Shown here: positions 26,596 through 32,911 of the stretch, piece after piece | Layout of the letters: the number at the start of each line of letters is the position of its first letter | Numbering within the stretch: position 1 is the stretch's first letter | Source: Bacteroidota bacterium | GTDB lineage: Bacteria; Bacteroidota; Bacteroidia; UBA4408 | Assembly (NCBI GenBank): GCA_016718805.1 | Contig: JADKCP010000010.1 | Span: 1 to 33,544 of the forward strand | DNA length: 33,544 bases | Reading direction: 5' to 3' | The notes under the pieces: generated by a model | What the model was told of the DNA's origin: nothing | What the model saw: only the letters and a program-made list of their open reading frames with translations | The model's database searches: none | Program-made: the position numbers and the translations under genes

Positions 26596-27220
26596 AGTTT
26601 GAATCTCTTAGTTTTTTAATTACCTTTTGACCTATTCTCCACCCTTCGGGATTGTCGTGTCGCTTGTTGGTTGAATCTGCTGTGTAATGTCCGTAAAGCC
26701 AATGTCGGTGCGGAAATTCTAAATCTCTATTTTTCACCAAAACACCCATTTTATCACATATTTCAGCTAGTGCATTATCAGCAAACATTCCTGTAAATGA
26801 AGGATGGTAAACATACCCTAATTTATTGTACAGTTTTTTTGTTAGGATAGGAATTGTCATCATTAGGCACTCCTTATGACCATCGTTTACTATTAAAGCC
26901 TGCTCTTTATCCTTGTCTAATTGGGCTAAAATATAAGAATCCCAACCTTCTGAACATCCAAAGTCATCAGATATACAAACTAATATATCGCCTGTTGAGT
27001 TACTCGCACCGTTATTCATTGCTTCAACAACATTTGAGTTGTTGCCGAAAATGATTTTTTGATTATGAAATAACTCGCAATACTTTTGTTTTTGCGGTTC
27101 GTCAGTATCTAAACTTAAAATGTACTCAAACTCTGTGTTTGATTTTTTGCTCCATTCTAAAAAGCACTCATAGGCTTTGTCGGGGCGATTTCTTGATGGG
27201 TGTATTACGCTAATATCCAC
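26585..27220 (-). CDS. GT2-like glycosyltransferase
   Basis: This is the first glycosyltransferase gene of the cassette, 13 bases after the DUF1508-like gene. The sequence starts MDISVIHPSRNRPDKAYECF and has EAMNNGASNSTGDILVCISD with an acidic motif ISDDF at about 83-87, in the place of the GT2 DxD. A later histidine-rich part (LEFPHRHWLYGHY) may belong to the acceptor site. It is shorter than many GT2 enzymes but complete-looking. Its likely role is sugar transfer to a surface or virion glycan. Confidence 0.7.
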   Translation of the reverse strand: MDISVIHPSRNRPDKAYECFLEWSKKSNTEFEYILSLDTDEPQKQKYCELFHNQKIIFGNNSNVVEAMNNGASNSTGDILVCISDDFGCSEGWDSYILAQLDKDKEQALIVNDGHKECLMMTIPILTKKLYNKLGYVYHPSFTGMFADNALAEICDKMGVLVKNRDLEFPHRHWLYGHYTADSTNKRHDNPEGWRIGQKVIKKLRDSNYGL

Positions 27221-27233
27221 TATTTAATGAATA

Positions 27234-27410
27234 TTAGATTTCCTCGTTAACAAAATACGTTTCAACCAATGAAAGTGCTTTTTTTAAGTCCTTCATATTG
27301 TGGTATGTTTCACCTCCGCAGGCTATTTTTTTACCGTTTTTTGCAATTATTCGCCAACCAAGTTGACCATTTTTCTTGCTTTTATAAATTTGAAGTTGTA
27401 TTTTTTTCAT
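27234..27410 (-). CDS. DUF1508/YegP-like small protein
   Basis: A 58-residue reading frame starts at the ATG at 27410. It reads MKKIQLQIYKSKKNGQLGWR, then IIAKNGKKIACGGETYHNMK, close to the DUF1508 (YegP) pattern YkskNGq..WrlkAkNGeiIa..e.Y. Known members are small alpha/beta proteins of uncertain function. It heads the glycan cassette, with 13 bases to the first glycosyltransferase gene, and has TAnnTTTG boxes just upstream. Confidence 0.75.
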   Translation of the reverse strand: MKKIQLQIYKSKKNGQLGWRIIAKNGKKIACGGETYHNMKDLKKALSLVETYFVNEEI

Positions 27411-27430
27411 GCTTTGTGAATTTGATTAAA

Positions 27431-27447
27431 CAAAAATAACAAAAATA
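27431..27447 (-). promoter_or_regulatory. Candidate promoter -7 boxes for the glycan cassette
   Basis: Two TATTTTTG octamers lie on the minus strand (27438-27431 and 27447-27440), each matching TAnnTTTG, 20-30 bases before the DUF1508-like start. I find no TTTG at the expected spacing, and the region is A/T homopolymer-rich, so support is moderate at best. Confidence 0.35.
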
Positions 27448-27493
27448 ATTGTTAAAATTTCGATGTTTATTTTTTTATTCAAATAATATATTA

Positions 27494-27501
27494 TAGTTTT
27501 G
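27494..27501 (+). promoter_or_regulatory. Candidate -7 box for the 99-residue gene
   Basis: TAGTTTTG matches TAnnTTTG and ends only eight bases before the ATG at 27510, so the transcript would have almost no leader. No clear -33 box is present. Confidence 0.4.
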
Positions 27502-27509
27502 CATCAACA

Positions 27510-27809
27510 ATGACAGCAAACAGCCACGATATACTTTCAGCAGCAATACTTCATTTACAATGCGCAATAGAGTACCTTGACGAAGTTGCAGGACTTCAAG
27601 ACTTGTTTAAGCATGACTATAAGCAACTCATAAAAAGAACTGTGGAGCAGACCGAAATTAGATTAAATAAAATTTGGGATGCGATGGATGAAGATGAAAA
27701 AAACTCATACTTGGAACTTTTGAAGCGTAAAACTGCTATGTATTCTTATATTGACAGGATAAATACTTTTGAAGCTATTGCAGAGTTTGAGGAATTTTTA
27801 AAAAAATAA
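27510..27809 (+). CDS. Small helical protein, possible frameshift partner of a zinc ribbon
   Basis: The 99-residue protein is mostly alpha-helical and charged (LSAAILHLQCAIEYLDEVAG; RTVEQTEIRLNKIWDAMDED), with no recognised domain. It ends FLKK then TAA inside a run TTTTTAAAAAAATAA that contains a slippery site. The next frame, a zinc ribbon without an ATG, is open back through that site in the -1 frame. So the gene may make both a 99-residue protein and a longer fusion. Confidence 0.65.
   Translation: MTANSHDILSAAILHLQCAIEYLDEVAGLQDLFKHDYKQLIKRTVEQTEIRLNKIWDAMDEDEKNSYLELLKRKTAMYSYIDRINTFEAIAEFEEFLKK
27797..27806 (+). other. Candidate -1 ribosomal frameshift site
   Basis: Zero-frame codons are TTT TTA AAA AAA TAA, giving T TTA AAA and an overlapping A AAA AAA in phase for -1 slippage, directly before the stop codon. 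The -1 frame is open from 27791 into the zinc-ribbon frame. I see no defined downstream stem. An indel in the A7 run is the alternative. Confidence 0.5.
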
Positions 27810-27829
27810 CTGAATACGAAAACGAAAAC

Positions 27830-28072
27830 TTGAATGAACCACAGAAACCGCAATTGAATATAGGTGCTGTTACCTGCCGTTGCGGTGCTATTATTCCAGA
27901 CGATAATATTGACAAATGGAATGGTTGCAACGAAGAAGGAGAAGATTATGGAGTAGTAACTGCAAATTGTGATAAATGCGGTGCGGATTACGAAACTACA
28001 GCAAATTTGAGTGAATGGGATGATTTGGAAGATGCTAAAAGCTATTTGCAGGACTACCTTAACGGAGAGTAG
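27830..28072 (+). CDS. Zinc-ribbon-like domain protein, no ATG start
   Basis: This 80-residue frame has a CRCG motif (after GAVT) and a later CDKCGADYETTA motif, four cysteines spaced like a treble-clef or rubredoxin-type zinc site, and an acidic C-terminal helix. It has no methionine codon; the only standard start is TTG at 27830 with no visible ribosome site. Because the frame stays open upstream to 27791, it is more naturally read as the C-terminal part of a -1 frameshift product of the 99-residue gene. The function could be nucleic-acid or protein binding, but nothing identifies it. Confidence 0.6.
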   Translation: MNEPQKPQLNIGAVTCRCGAIIPDDNIDKWNGCNEEGEDYGVVTANCDKCGADYETTANLSEWDDLEDAKSYLQDYLNGE

Positions 28073-28074
28073 CA

Positions 28075-28182
28075 ATGTCAGGTAACTATCTTATACCCGA
28101 AGTTCAAGAAAATGCACTAGATAAAACATTTAAAATGACACCGAATGAAAATAAGAAAAGTAACAGTATCAGCAACCGTTAG
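28075..28182 (+). CDS. Very small ORF (35 aa), doubtful
   Basis: It starts two bases after the zinc-ribbon stop with ATG TCA GGT and reads MSGNYLIPEVQENALDKTFK. It overlaps the ribbon-helix-helix-like gene in another frame for 38 bases. The spacing suggests translation, but there is no domain or other support. It may be only a leader that brings ribosomes to the next gene. Confidence 0.35.
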   Translation: MSGNYLIPEVQENALDKTFKMTPNENKKSNSISNR

Positions 28183-28294
28183 CCCAAAGGCTTTTGATGT
28201 TCGCCAAAAAATCAAAGAAAAGGAAATTAACTTTTCACCACTTGTAGAACAATTAATTTTTGAAACAGCCAAAAAAAACGGTATAAAATATTAG
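28145..28294 (+). CDS. Ribbon-helix-helix-like small protein
   Basis: The 49-residue frame reads MKIRKVTVSATVSPKAFDVR, followed by a charged helix (QKIKEKEINFSPLVEQLIFE). A short strand followed by two helices with an FSPLVEQLI second helix is the layout of ribbon-helix-helix DNA-binding proteins such as Arc-type regulators. It may control the fibre-like gene promoter located directly after it, but this is inference. It is too short for firm family assignment. Confidence 0.5.
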   Translation: MKIRKVTVSATVSPKAFDVRQKIKEKEINFSPLVEQLIFETAKKNGIKY

Positions 28295-28302
28295 TACATT
28301 TG
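28295..28302 (+). promoter_or_regulatory. -7 box for the fibre-like gene
   Basis: TACATTTG matches TAnnTTTG and abuts the stop codon of the ribbon-helix-helix-like gene. The fibre-like ATG is 14 bases downstream. No TTTG lies at the expected -33 distance, so it may need an activator or be weak. Confidence 0.5.
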
Positions 28303-28315
28303 TAAGAAAAAACAC

Positions 28316-29800
28316 ATGGCAACTAATCAAAGCATTTCAAGGGTTAGAAAATACTACCCTCCAACAAAGCCTACCGTTACTACAACTACGGTTACAAACA
28401 CAACAAGCACTACAACTACAGCAGGTGGTAATGTTACAAATGAGGGTACATTTCCTGTTACTGAAAGAGGTGTTTGTTATTCAACATCTAATACACCTAC
28501 AACTTCTAGTTCTAAGCAAACATCAGGAACAGGAGCAGGTAGTTTTTCGGTTAGCATTACAGGACTTAATCCAAATACAACCTATTATTATAGAGCATAC
28601 GCAATTTCATCAGCAGGCACTTCTTACGGAACTAAGAAAAGCCTTGTAACAAATGCTAGTGGACTACCTGTTGTTACAACAACCGCTGTTACAGAAATAT
28701 TTAATACCACAGCTATAAGTGGAGGTAATGCCACAAACGCAGGAAGTTCATCTATTACCGACAAGGGTATTTGTTACGCTACAACGCAAAACCCTACAAT
28801 TTCAAACACTAAAATTTCAGGTGGTTCGGGTACTGGTTCTTTTACTTCAAACTTAACTGGTCTTATGCAAGATACTAGGTATTACATAAGAGCATACGCA
28901 ACTAATTCTAGCGGTACATCTTATGGCGACCAAGTTACATTCCAAACTACCAATGTTGTTCAAATTCCATTTAGCCTTTACATTGATGATTTTGATACTA
29001 TTTTAGGAAACGGAACAGCCGAAACTACATTAAAGGACTTCATAGTAGAGAAAAATATCACACAACCAATTTTCTACATGGGAACTTTGCTTAGTAATAG
29101 CTCAAACAGAACAGCTATGCGAGCCTTTAACACTTCACTAAATAGCGTTGGAATCGTTGAAAGGTCAGCAAATGTAACTTCAGCTATTGCGGTTGACGAG
29201 GAAGACCCATCTAGTAAGGCTAGTTTTAATATTGGATGTACTACAAATGCTCAAAAGTTTACCAATTTTCGCTCTGAAATCGAGTTTTATAAAGCAAACG
29301 CCTATGTAGACAGTTTTGCTGAATTTATGGTTATAGCCGACGAAATAAAAACTTGGTGTGATGCAAATAATGTTACCTACGATTGTTACTATGCAAGGGC
29401 AAAAGACATTGCAACAGTTAACCCAATGACACCCGAAGAAGTTGCCGATTATTTAGTAGCTACATTTGATGTGCTATGCTTGGTAAACTACATTCTACCT
29501 TCTAAATTTGCCACCTATGGCGGGTTTAGCCCTTCAATAGTTGCTCAATTCCAACTAATAGCGGATGCGGCAAACAGGGCGGGCAAGACTCAAAAAATGG
29601 ATATGATTTTCGCCTCACAAGGCAATATAGTTAATGGTACGCCAGAAAATATGCGTGATTTTTATGTAGCCAATCCAACACTAATACCTTCGTATAATTC
29701 AGCTAAAAGCACCTTTAATGGGTTATCTTTAACAAACAAGGATAACATTAACTTTCTTTCGCAAACTATCTATGCCCGACAGGGTGTTTACGATTTGTAA
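28316..29800 (+). CDS. Fibre or adhesin-like protein with two Ig/FN3-like repeats
   Basis: The 494-residue protein has a short N-terminal arm, then two tandem repeats at about residues 18-112 and 118-211. Each has the Bacteroidota pattern GGNVTN...RGVCYST...NTPTT...GTGAGSFS...GLNPNTTYYYRAYA and GTSYG. The C-terminal 280 residues (SLYIDDFDTIL, QPIFYMGTL, IKTWCDANNVTYDCYYARAK) look like an alpha/beta barrel and could be a glycan-binding or glycoside-hydrolase-like domain. That domain call is tentative. Repeats like these occur in surface proteins that bind glycans. It has its own -7 box and stands apart from the minus-strand virion operon, so it may be a receptor-binding fibre. Confidence 0.6.
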   Translation: MATNQSISRVRKYYPPTKPTVTTTTVTNTTSTTTTAGGNVTNEGTFPVTERGVCYSTSNTPTTSSSKQTSGTGAGSFSVSITGLNPNTTYYYRAYAISSAGTSYGTKKSLVTNASGLPVVTTTAVTEIFNTTAISGGNATNAGSSSITDKGICYATTQNPTISNTKISGGSGTGSFTSNLTGLMQDTRYYIRAYATNSSGTSYGDQVTFQTTNVVQIPFSLYIDDFDTILGNGTAETTLKDFIVEKNITQPIFYMGTLLSNSSNRTAMRAFNTSLNSVGIVERSANVTSAIAVDEEDPSSKASFNIGCTTNAQKFTNFRSEIEFYKANAYVDSFAEFMVIADEIKTWCDANNVTYDCYYARAKDIATVNPMTPEEVADYLVATFDVLCLVNYILPSKFATYGGFSPSIVAQFQLIADAANRAGKTQKMDMIFASQGNIVNGTPENMRDFYVANPTLIPSYNSAKSTFNGLSLTNKDNINFLSQTIYARQGVYDL

Positions 29801-29808
29801 AAATAAAT

Positions 29809-29838
29809 TTTGTAATTAAAATATTCTTTGTATATTTG
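29809..29838 (+). promoter_or_regulatory. Bacteroidota-type promoter for the NUMOD4-HNH gene
   Basis: TTTG (29809-29812) and TATATTTG (29831-29838) are separated by 18 bases. This strong match lies between the fibre-like stop and the start at 29860, giving a leader of about 17 bases and ruling out a start at 29836. Confidence 0.7.
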
Positions 29839-29859
29839 CTGTGCTTATACCTACATCAA

Positions 29860-30510
29860 ATGAATTTTCAACTAAAAGAAACAGCCCTTAAACCAAATAA
29901 ATTCTCTCCGAAAGGTGTGGGTTATAAGCTATTTGGCGAAAGGGCTTCATATTTTAATATGGAAAACAAAGAAGAAATTTGGAAAGACATTATTGGTTTT
30001 GAGGGGTATTATCAAGTTAGTAATTTTGGGAATGTGAAATCATTGGATAGATTAATAATAAGTAATAGGTCTTCGCAAAGACTAAAATCACAAGCAATAA
30101 AAAAAACAAACAGGTCTGGCAGGGGTGATTATTTTGTTGTTATTCTTTACAAGAACAGTATTGGAAAAACAATGTATGTTCATAGGTTGGTAGCACGGGC
30201 GTTTATTCCAAACCCCGAAAACAAACAACAAGTAAACCATATGGATGGTAACTCTACAAATAACCATTATTCTAATTTGGAGTGGAATACCGTTTCTGAA
30301 AATAACACACATAAATATCGGGTGCTAAAAAACCCTCCTGTGACCGGAAATAGTAGAATTAAAACAATAAAAATATCACTTGATGGATTTGTGTTAAATG
30401 TTTACGATTCACAACTAGCGGCTGCTATTGATAATGGAATACACAAGCAGTCAGTTAATAGATGTTGTAAATTATTATGCAACTCAGTTAAGGGCTATAT
30501 CTACCGATGA
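29860..30510 (+). CDS. NUMOD4-HNH endonuclease with N-terminal extension
   Basis: The frame starts at the ATG at 29860, just after the promoter. Its first 33 residues (NFQLKETALKPNKFSPKGVG and more) are not part of the nuclease. A NUMOD4 DNA-binding segment (EEIWKDIIGFEGYYQVSNFG) follows at about 38-62. The HNH core is at about 108-150 (VHRLVARAF, NHMDGNSTNNHYSNLEWN). The end resembles NUMOD1 (ISLDGFVLNVYDSQLAAAID). Such enzymes are phage homing nucleases. The ATG at 29959 is an alternative start that gives a classic-length NUMOD4 protein. It is coupled to the next small ORF by ATGA. Confidence 0.85.
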   Translation: MNFQLKETALKPNKFSPKGVGYKLFGERASYFNMENKEEIWKDIIGFEGYYQVSNFGNVKSLDRLIISNRSSQRLKSQAIKKTNRSGRGDYFVVILYKNSIGKTMYVHRLVARAFIPNPENKQQVNHMDGNSTNNHYSNLEWNTVSENNTHKYRVLKNPPVTGNSRIKTIKISLDGFVLNVYDSQLAAAIDNGIHKQSVNRCCKLLCNSVKGYIYR

Positions 30511-30605
30511 ACTACCTAGACGATGATTTTTTTGTATGGGACTCTATTATCCTTCGTTATTCTATACTAAAGTTCATAGTTGATAGCACAAGTAAGTTTG
30601 CTTAA
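30507..30605 (+). CDS. Small ORF (32 aa) coupled to the HNH gene
   Basis: Its ATG overlaps the HNH stop (ATGA) and it reads MNYLDDDFFVWDSIILRYSI, then a short tail. It is acidic and then hydrophobic. The following promoter's TTTG box lies within its final codons. No family is recognised and it could be non-functional. Confidence 0.35.
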   Translation: MNYLDDDFFVWDSIILRYSILKFIVDSTSKFA

Positions 30606-30628
30606 TTGCCAACTTTTTTATACATTTG
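30597..30628 (+). promoter_or_regulatory. Bacteroidota-type promoter for the antirepressor leader
   Basis: TTTG (30597-30600) and TACATTTG (30621-30628) are separated by 20 bases, one of the best matches in the window. Transcription should start near 30634, about 100 bases before the antirepressor ATG. Confidence 0.72.
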
Positions 30629-30633
30629 TTTTT

Positions 30634-30728
30634 GAATTATATGTGGTAGTTCTCAAAGATATTGGTGTTAAAGCCAACTAAAAGAGTCCGAAGATGTGCC
30701 ACATACACATTAACGGGCTTTTTTTATT
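30634..30728 (+). ncRNA. Structured leader or short RNA before the antirepressor
   Basis: This is the transcript region between the promoter and the antirepressor ATG. It holds a long-range pair TATGTGG (30640-30646) with CCACATA (30699-30705), a small hairpin TTGG/CCAA (30662-30677), and a terminator stem at 30680-30724. AAAGCC (30670-30675) can pair with GGCTTT (30716-30721) and would then compete with the terminator. So the RNA may be an attenuating leader or a free RNA of about 95 bases. The start point is inferred from the promoter. Confidence 0.5.
30680..30725 (+). terminator. Terminator hairpin upstream of the antirepressor gene
   Basis: AAAAGAGTCCG (30680-30690) pairs over 11 positions with CGGGCTTTTTT, including two G-U pairs, enclosing a 23-base loop and followed by a T-rich run. 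It lies 12 bases before the antirepressor ATG, so it would shorten transcripts from the adjacent promoter unless read through. Confidence 0.6.
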
Positions 30729-30736
30729 TTATTAAA

Positions 30737-31033
30737 ATGGAAGAATTGATTAAATTCGTAAAAAAACCAAATGGCGAAACCGCAAGGTCTGCAAAAAGTC
30801 TTTATGAGAAATTAGGGCTGAATAAATCTCACTATAAAAAATGGTGCGAAAGAAATCTATTATTTAATGAGTTTGCAACTTACGGAGTAGATTATTGTTC
30901 ACTCGCACTCGGTGCAAGTGAAAGAGGAAGAGGTAATTTTTCATCTGACTTTGCTCTTTCTGAGGAGTTTGCGAAAAAACTAGCAATGCTAACCCGAACA
31001 GATGAAGGGGAAACGCCCCAGAATAAAGCCTAA
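30737..31033 (+). CDS. AntA/AntB-type antirepressor
   Basis: The 98-residue protein has the core of AntA/AntB antirepressors: ARSAKSLYEKLGLNKSHYKK (residues 16-35), W36, then FNEFATYGVDY and a final ALSEEFAKKLAMLTRTDEG. Antirepressors of this kind inactivate phage repressors and help start lytic growth. The length is close to a bare AntA domain with a short tail. The start is the ATG at 30737; an upstream TTG frame (30662) runs through the leader and is not a sensible start. The preceding promoter, RNA folds and terminator suggest regulated expression. A target could be the XRE regulator at 17932. Confidence 0.8.
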   Translation: MEELIKFVKKPNGETARSAKSLYEKLGLNKSHYKKWCERNLLFNEFATYGVDYCSLALGASERGRGNFSSDFALSEEFAKKLAMLTRTDEGETPQNKA

Positions 31034-31069
31034 ACCCGAATTTATAACAAGTACTAAACCTAAAGAAAA

Positions 31070-31279
31070 ATGAGTAATTTAAAAACATTTATTTTACAGC
31101 ACGACATTATAACGCCCGGCTATGAAAACCACGTTATTAAAGCAGGAACTATTATAAGAGAAACCTTGCAGATAACAGCTAATGGAAATGTAATTTTTCG
31201 AGCCGACAACGGTGATATTTTTACCGACACATATGTTATAAATAATCCATTGTGGTTTTTGCCCGAAGAAGAAATATAA
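31070..31279 (+). CDS. Small protein of unknown function (69 aa)
   Basis: This is the first of a closely packed row of small genes. The product reads like a small beta protein (HVIKAGTIIRETLQITANGN; FRADNGDIFTDTYVIN) with no catalytic motif. It begins 36 bases after the antirepressor stop and is followed at once by the next gene, so it is probably co-transcribed. Confidence 0.55.
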   Translation: MSNLKTFILQHDIITPGYENHVIKAGTIIRETLQITANGNVIFRADNGDIFTDTYVINNPLWFLPEEEI

Positions 31280-31280
31280 T

Positions 31281-31580
31281 ATGAAAACAGCACAACAAAA
31301 TTGGAACGATTGGGCAAATAAAAATCTTAGCGAGTTTGACTATGGTTCACACGAGGGGATTCATGGATTTCATACCCAAAAATTCCACGCAATATACAAA
31401 GGAGTTCGCAGAGAAGGAGTAATAGAAAGCACATCGGTAGGAGGAAGCATCAGCGTTACGCTATTTTTACCAAAAGAGTATGAAGAATTTATCTTCCAAG
31501 ACGACACCATTGAATCCGAATTAACAGTAATGCACGAAAAGATAGATATAATACTAAATATCCTGCAAAACAAAATATGA
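31281..31580 (+). CDS. Small protein of unknown function (99 aa)
   Basis: This 99-residue protein starts one base after the preceding stop. It has aromatic and His-rich N-terminal sequence (WNDWANKNLSEFDYGSHEGI), a beta middle (GSISVTLFLPKEYEEF) and a C-terminal amphipathic helix. It overlaps the next gene by four bases (ATGA). No family is recognised. Confidence 0.55.
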   Translation: MKTAQQNWNDWANKNLSEFDYGSHEGIHGFHTQKFHAIYKGVRREGVIESTSVGGSISVTLFLPKEYEEFIFQDDTIESELTVMHEKIDIILNILQNKI

Positions 31581-31816
31581 AAACAGAAGAATCAGCTATT
31601 AACAACGAAGCCATAAAAGAACACAAGTTCGCAATGTCTGCCGTAAACACCGAAACGTACGACTTATTAAAAAGAATCAAACCGTACATCGAAACAATAA
31701 AAATCTGCGAATTGAAATGCAATAGATTTACAGATGCAGATAAAACAGCAAAAGGGATATTGGAGGAAGTAATAAAAATCAACAAGCAACACATTGTACA
31801 AATATTAGAATTGTAA
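31577..31816 (+). CDS. Small helical protein of unknown function (79 aa)
   Basis: The protein is charged and mostly helical (NNEAIKEHKFAMSAVNTETY; DLLKRIKPYIETIKICELKC). Its start overlaps the previous stop as ATGA, which makes translational coupling likely. There is no known domain. Confidence 0.5.
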   Translation: MKTEESAINNEAIKEHKFAMSAVNTETYDLLKRIKPYIETIKICELKCNRFTDADKTAKGILEEVIKINKQHIVQILEL

Positions 31817-31820
31817 CAAA

Positions 31821-32033
31821 ATGGGAAACACATTGTATTGGAAAACTATTCCATTAGAACCTATTGAAGAAGGAATTGATGCGCTCCGTCACACACTTGC
31901 CAAAAAAGTATTTAAAGACGGATTAGATTTTGGCGAAACAGTTGATAAAAATTTAATCCCATTTCTTGAAGGTATAGTTGAAGGAAATGGTAGTGGAGAC
32001 ATGGCAAGAGATGCTCAAAAACTAATCAGCTAA
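31821..32033 (+). CDS. Small protein of unknown function (70 aa)
   Basis: It starts four bases after the previous stop. Sequence LEPIEEGIDALRHTLAKKVF is helical, followed by an acidic segment and a Gly/Ser loop (GNGSGDMARDAQ). It is coupled to the next gene by TAATG. No family is recognised. Confidence 0.5.
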   Translation: MGNTLYWKTIPLEPIEEGIDALRHTLAKKVFKDGLDFGETVDKNLIPFLEGIVEGNGSGDMARDAQKLIS

Positions 32034-32263
32034 TGATAGAATTTAAAATATTCCTTTATGATAAAAAATTGGAAGACTTAGGAGTAAAAACTACAGACAT
32101 GGAAGCAATGATGTCTATAAGGAAGGATAAAATTTATGGGATACGTGAACGAATGAACGATGAGGGCACTGAACTATCGAATAACACCTGCTTTGTATAC
32201 ACTGATAATGAAACCTTTGTAGTAGGTCTTGCTTATTCAGAAATGATTAAACTTGCTAAATAA
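32033..32263 (+). CDS. Small protein of unknown function (76 aa)
   Basis: It begins on a TAATG overlap with the preceding gene. The product alternates strands and charged helices (IEFKIFLYDKKLEDLGVKTT; FVYTDNETFVVGLAYSEMIK). It overlaps the next gene in the same way. No family is recognised. Confidence 0.5.
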   Translation: MIEFKIFLYDKKLEDLGVKTTDMEAMMSIRKDKIYGIRERMNDEGTELSNNTCFVYTDNETFVVGLAYSEMIKLAK

Positions 32264-32478
32264 TGAAAACAATCCTAATAAATACAGCATATTTGGGAAA
32301 ATACGGAAAATTTTACATCCCAAACCCAATTAACAAAGACAGAGTTGCTGTTTATCAAAGCATTGAAGCATACGACAATCAATCGCAGCTACCCTACTAC
32401 ATCGATAAAAAAGAAGCGGAAAAACAATTTCTTAGACACATACCAATTAACATAGAATCACTAAAAACACACAAATAA
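32263..32478 (+). CDS. Small protein of unknown function (71 aa)
   Basis: It begins on a TAATG overlap. The sequence is basic and strand-rich at the start (TILINTAYLGKYGKFYIPNP), then has an acidic lysine-rich helix (YIDKKEAEKQFLRHIPINIE). No family is recognised. Confidence 0.5.
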   Translation: MKTILINTAYLGKYGKFYIPNPINKDRVAVYQSIEAYDNQSQLPYYIDKKEAEKQFLRHIPINIESLKTHK

Positions 32479-32479
32479 A

Positions 32480-32551
32480 ATGGAGGAAACCAACACTACT
32501 TATTACAGAATCCATAACTACATGGAAGAAATTGAAAAAACTAGAGCATAA
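32480..32551 (+). CDS. Very small ORF (23 aa), doubtful
   Basis: The ORF starts one base after the previous stop and reads MEETNTTYYRIHNYMEEIEK with three more residues. It fits the close packing of this gene row but has no other support. Confidence 0.3.
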   Translation: MEETNTTYYRIHNYMEEIEKTRA

Positions 32552-32580
32552 CTACGAAACCAATAAAAACCAAATATAAA

Positions 32581-32859
32581 ATGAACACAGCAGTTGCAAC
32601 AACCCCAAAAAAAACATTAACAAACTCTATTGCAAAAAGCGAAGAATTAGTAAAATTAGCCGAAGAAATAACCATAATAAGTGAAAAGCTTGTTTCCATC
32701 ATGAAAAGAGAACCAAACGATATGGATAAAAATACAGGAATACCAACAACACTAAAAAGCGGGATAATAGGACTTATTGATAATATTAATGAAAGCATGG
32801 AATTTAAGCTTACGAAAATTAGAAACAACATCAATACGGTAATTGAAATGATTGAATAA
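32581..32859 (+). CDS. Small helical protein (92 aa), last gene of the row
   Basis: The product is almost entirely charged helix (KTLTNSIAKSEELVKLAEEI; INESMEFKLTKIRNNINTVI), consistent with a coiled coil or small helical bundle. It lies 29 bases after the very small ORF and 18 bases before the terminator, so it closes the transcription unit. No family is recognised. Confidence 0.5.
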   Translation: MNTAVATTPKKTLTNSIAKSEELVKLAEEITIISEKLVSIMKREPNDMDKNTGIPTTLKSGIIGLIDNINESMEFKLTKIRNNINTVIEMIE

Positions 32860-32877
32860 TATAATTCAAAACCACAA

Positions 32878-32911
32878 AAAAGTCATTCCTACAAAGAGTG
32901 GCTTTTTTTTT
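32878..32911 (+). terminator. Intrinsic terminator at the end of the small-gene row
   Basis: AAAAGTCATTC (32878-32888) pairs with GAGTGGCTTTT (32896-32906) over 11 positions, with two G-U pairs and a seven-base CTACAAA loop, followed by a T run. It fits a transcript ending after the 92-residue gene. Confidence 0.8.

Noticed and set aside
27746..28075. A 109-residue minus-strand frame over the frameshift region
   Set aside because: It is antisense to the helical/zinc-ribbon gene, hydrophobic by base composition, and has no supporting context.
28400..29000. Diversity-generating retroelement with a variable repeat in the fibre-like gene
   Set aside because: No reverse transcriptase gene and no template repeat were seen; the two repeats are ordinary diverged Ig/FN3-like domains.
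29836..29859. Upstream start for the NUMOD4-HNH gene
   Set aside because: This start lies inside the -7 box, so it could not be translated from that promoter.
30662..30736. TTG-started extension of the antirepressor
   Set aside because: The frame crosses the leader hairpin and terminator. The AntA homology begins near the ATG at 30737.
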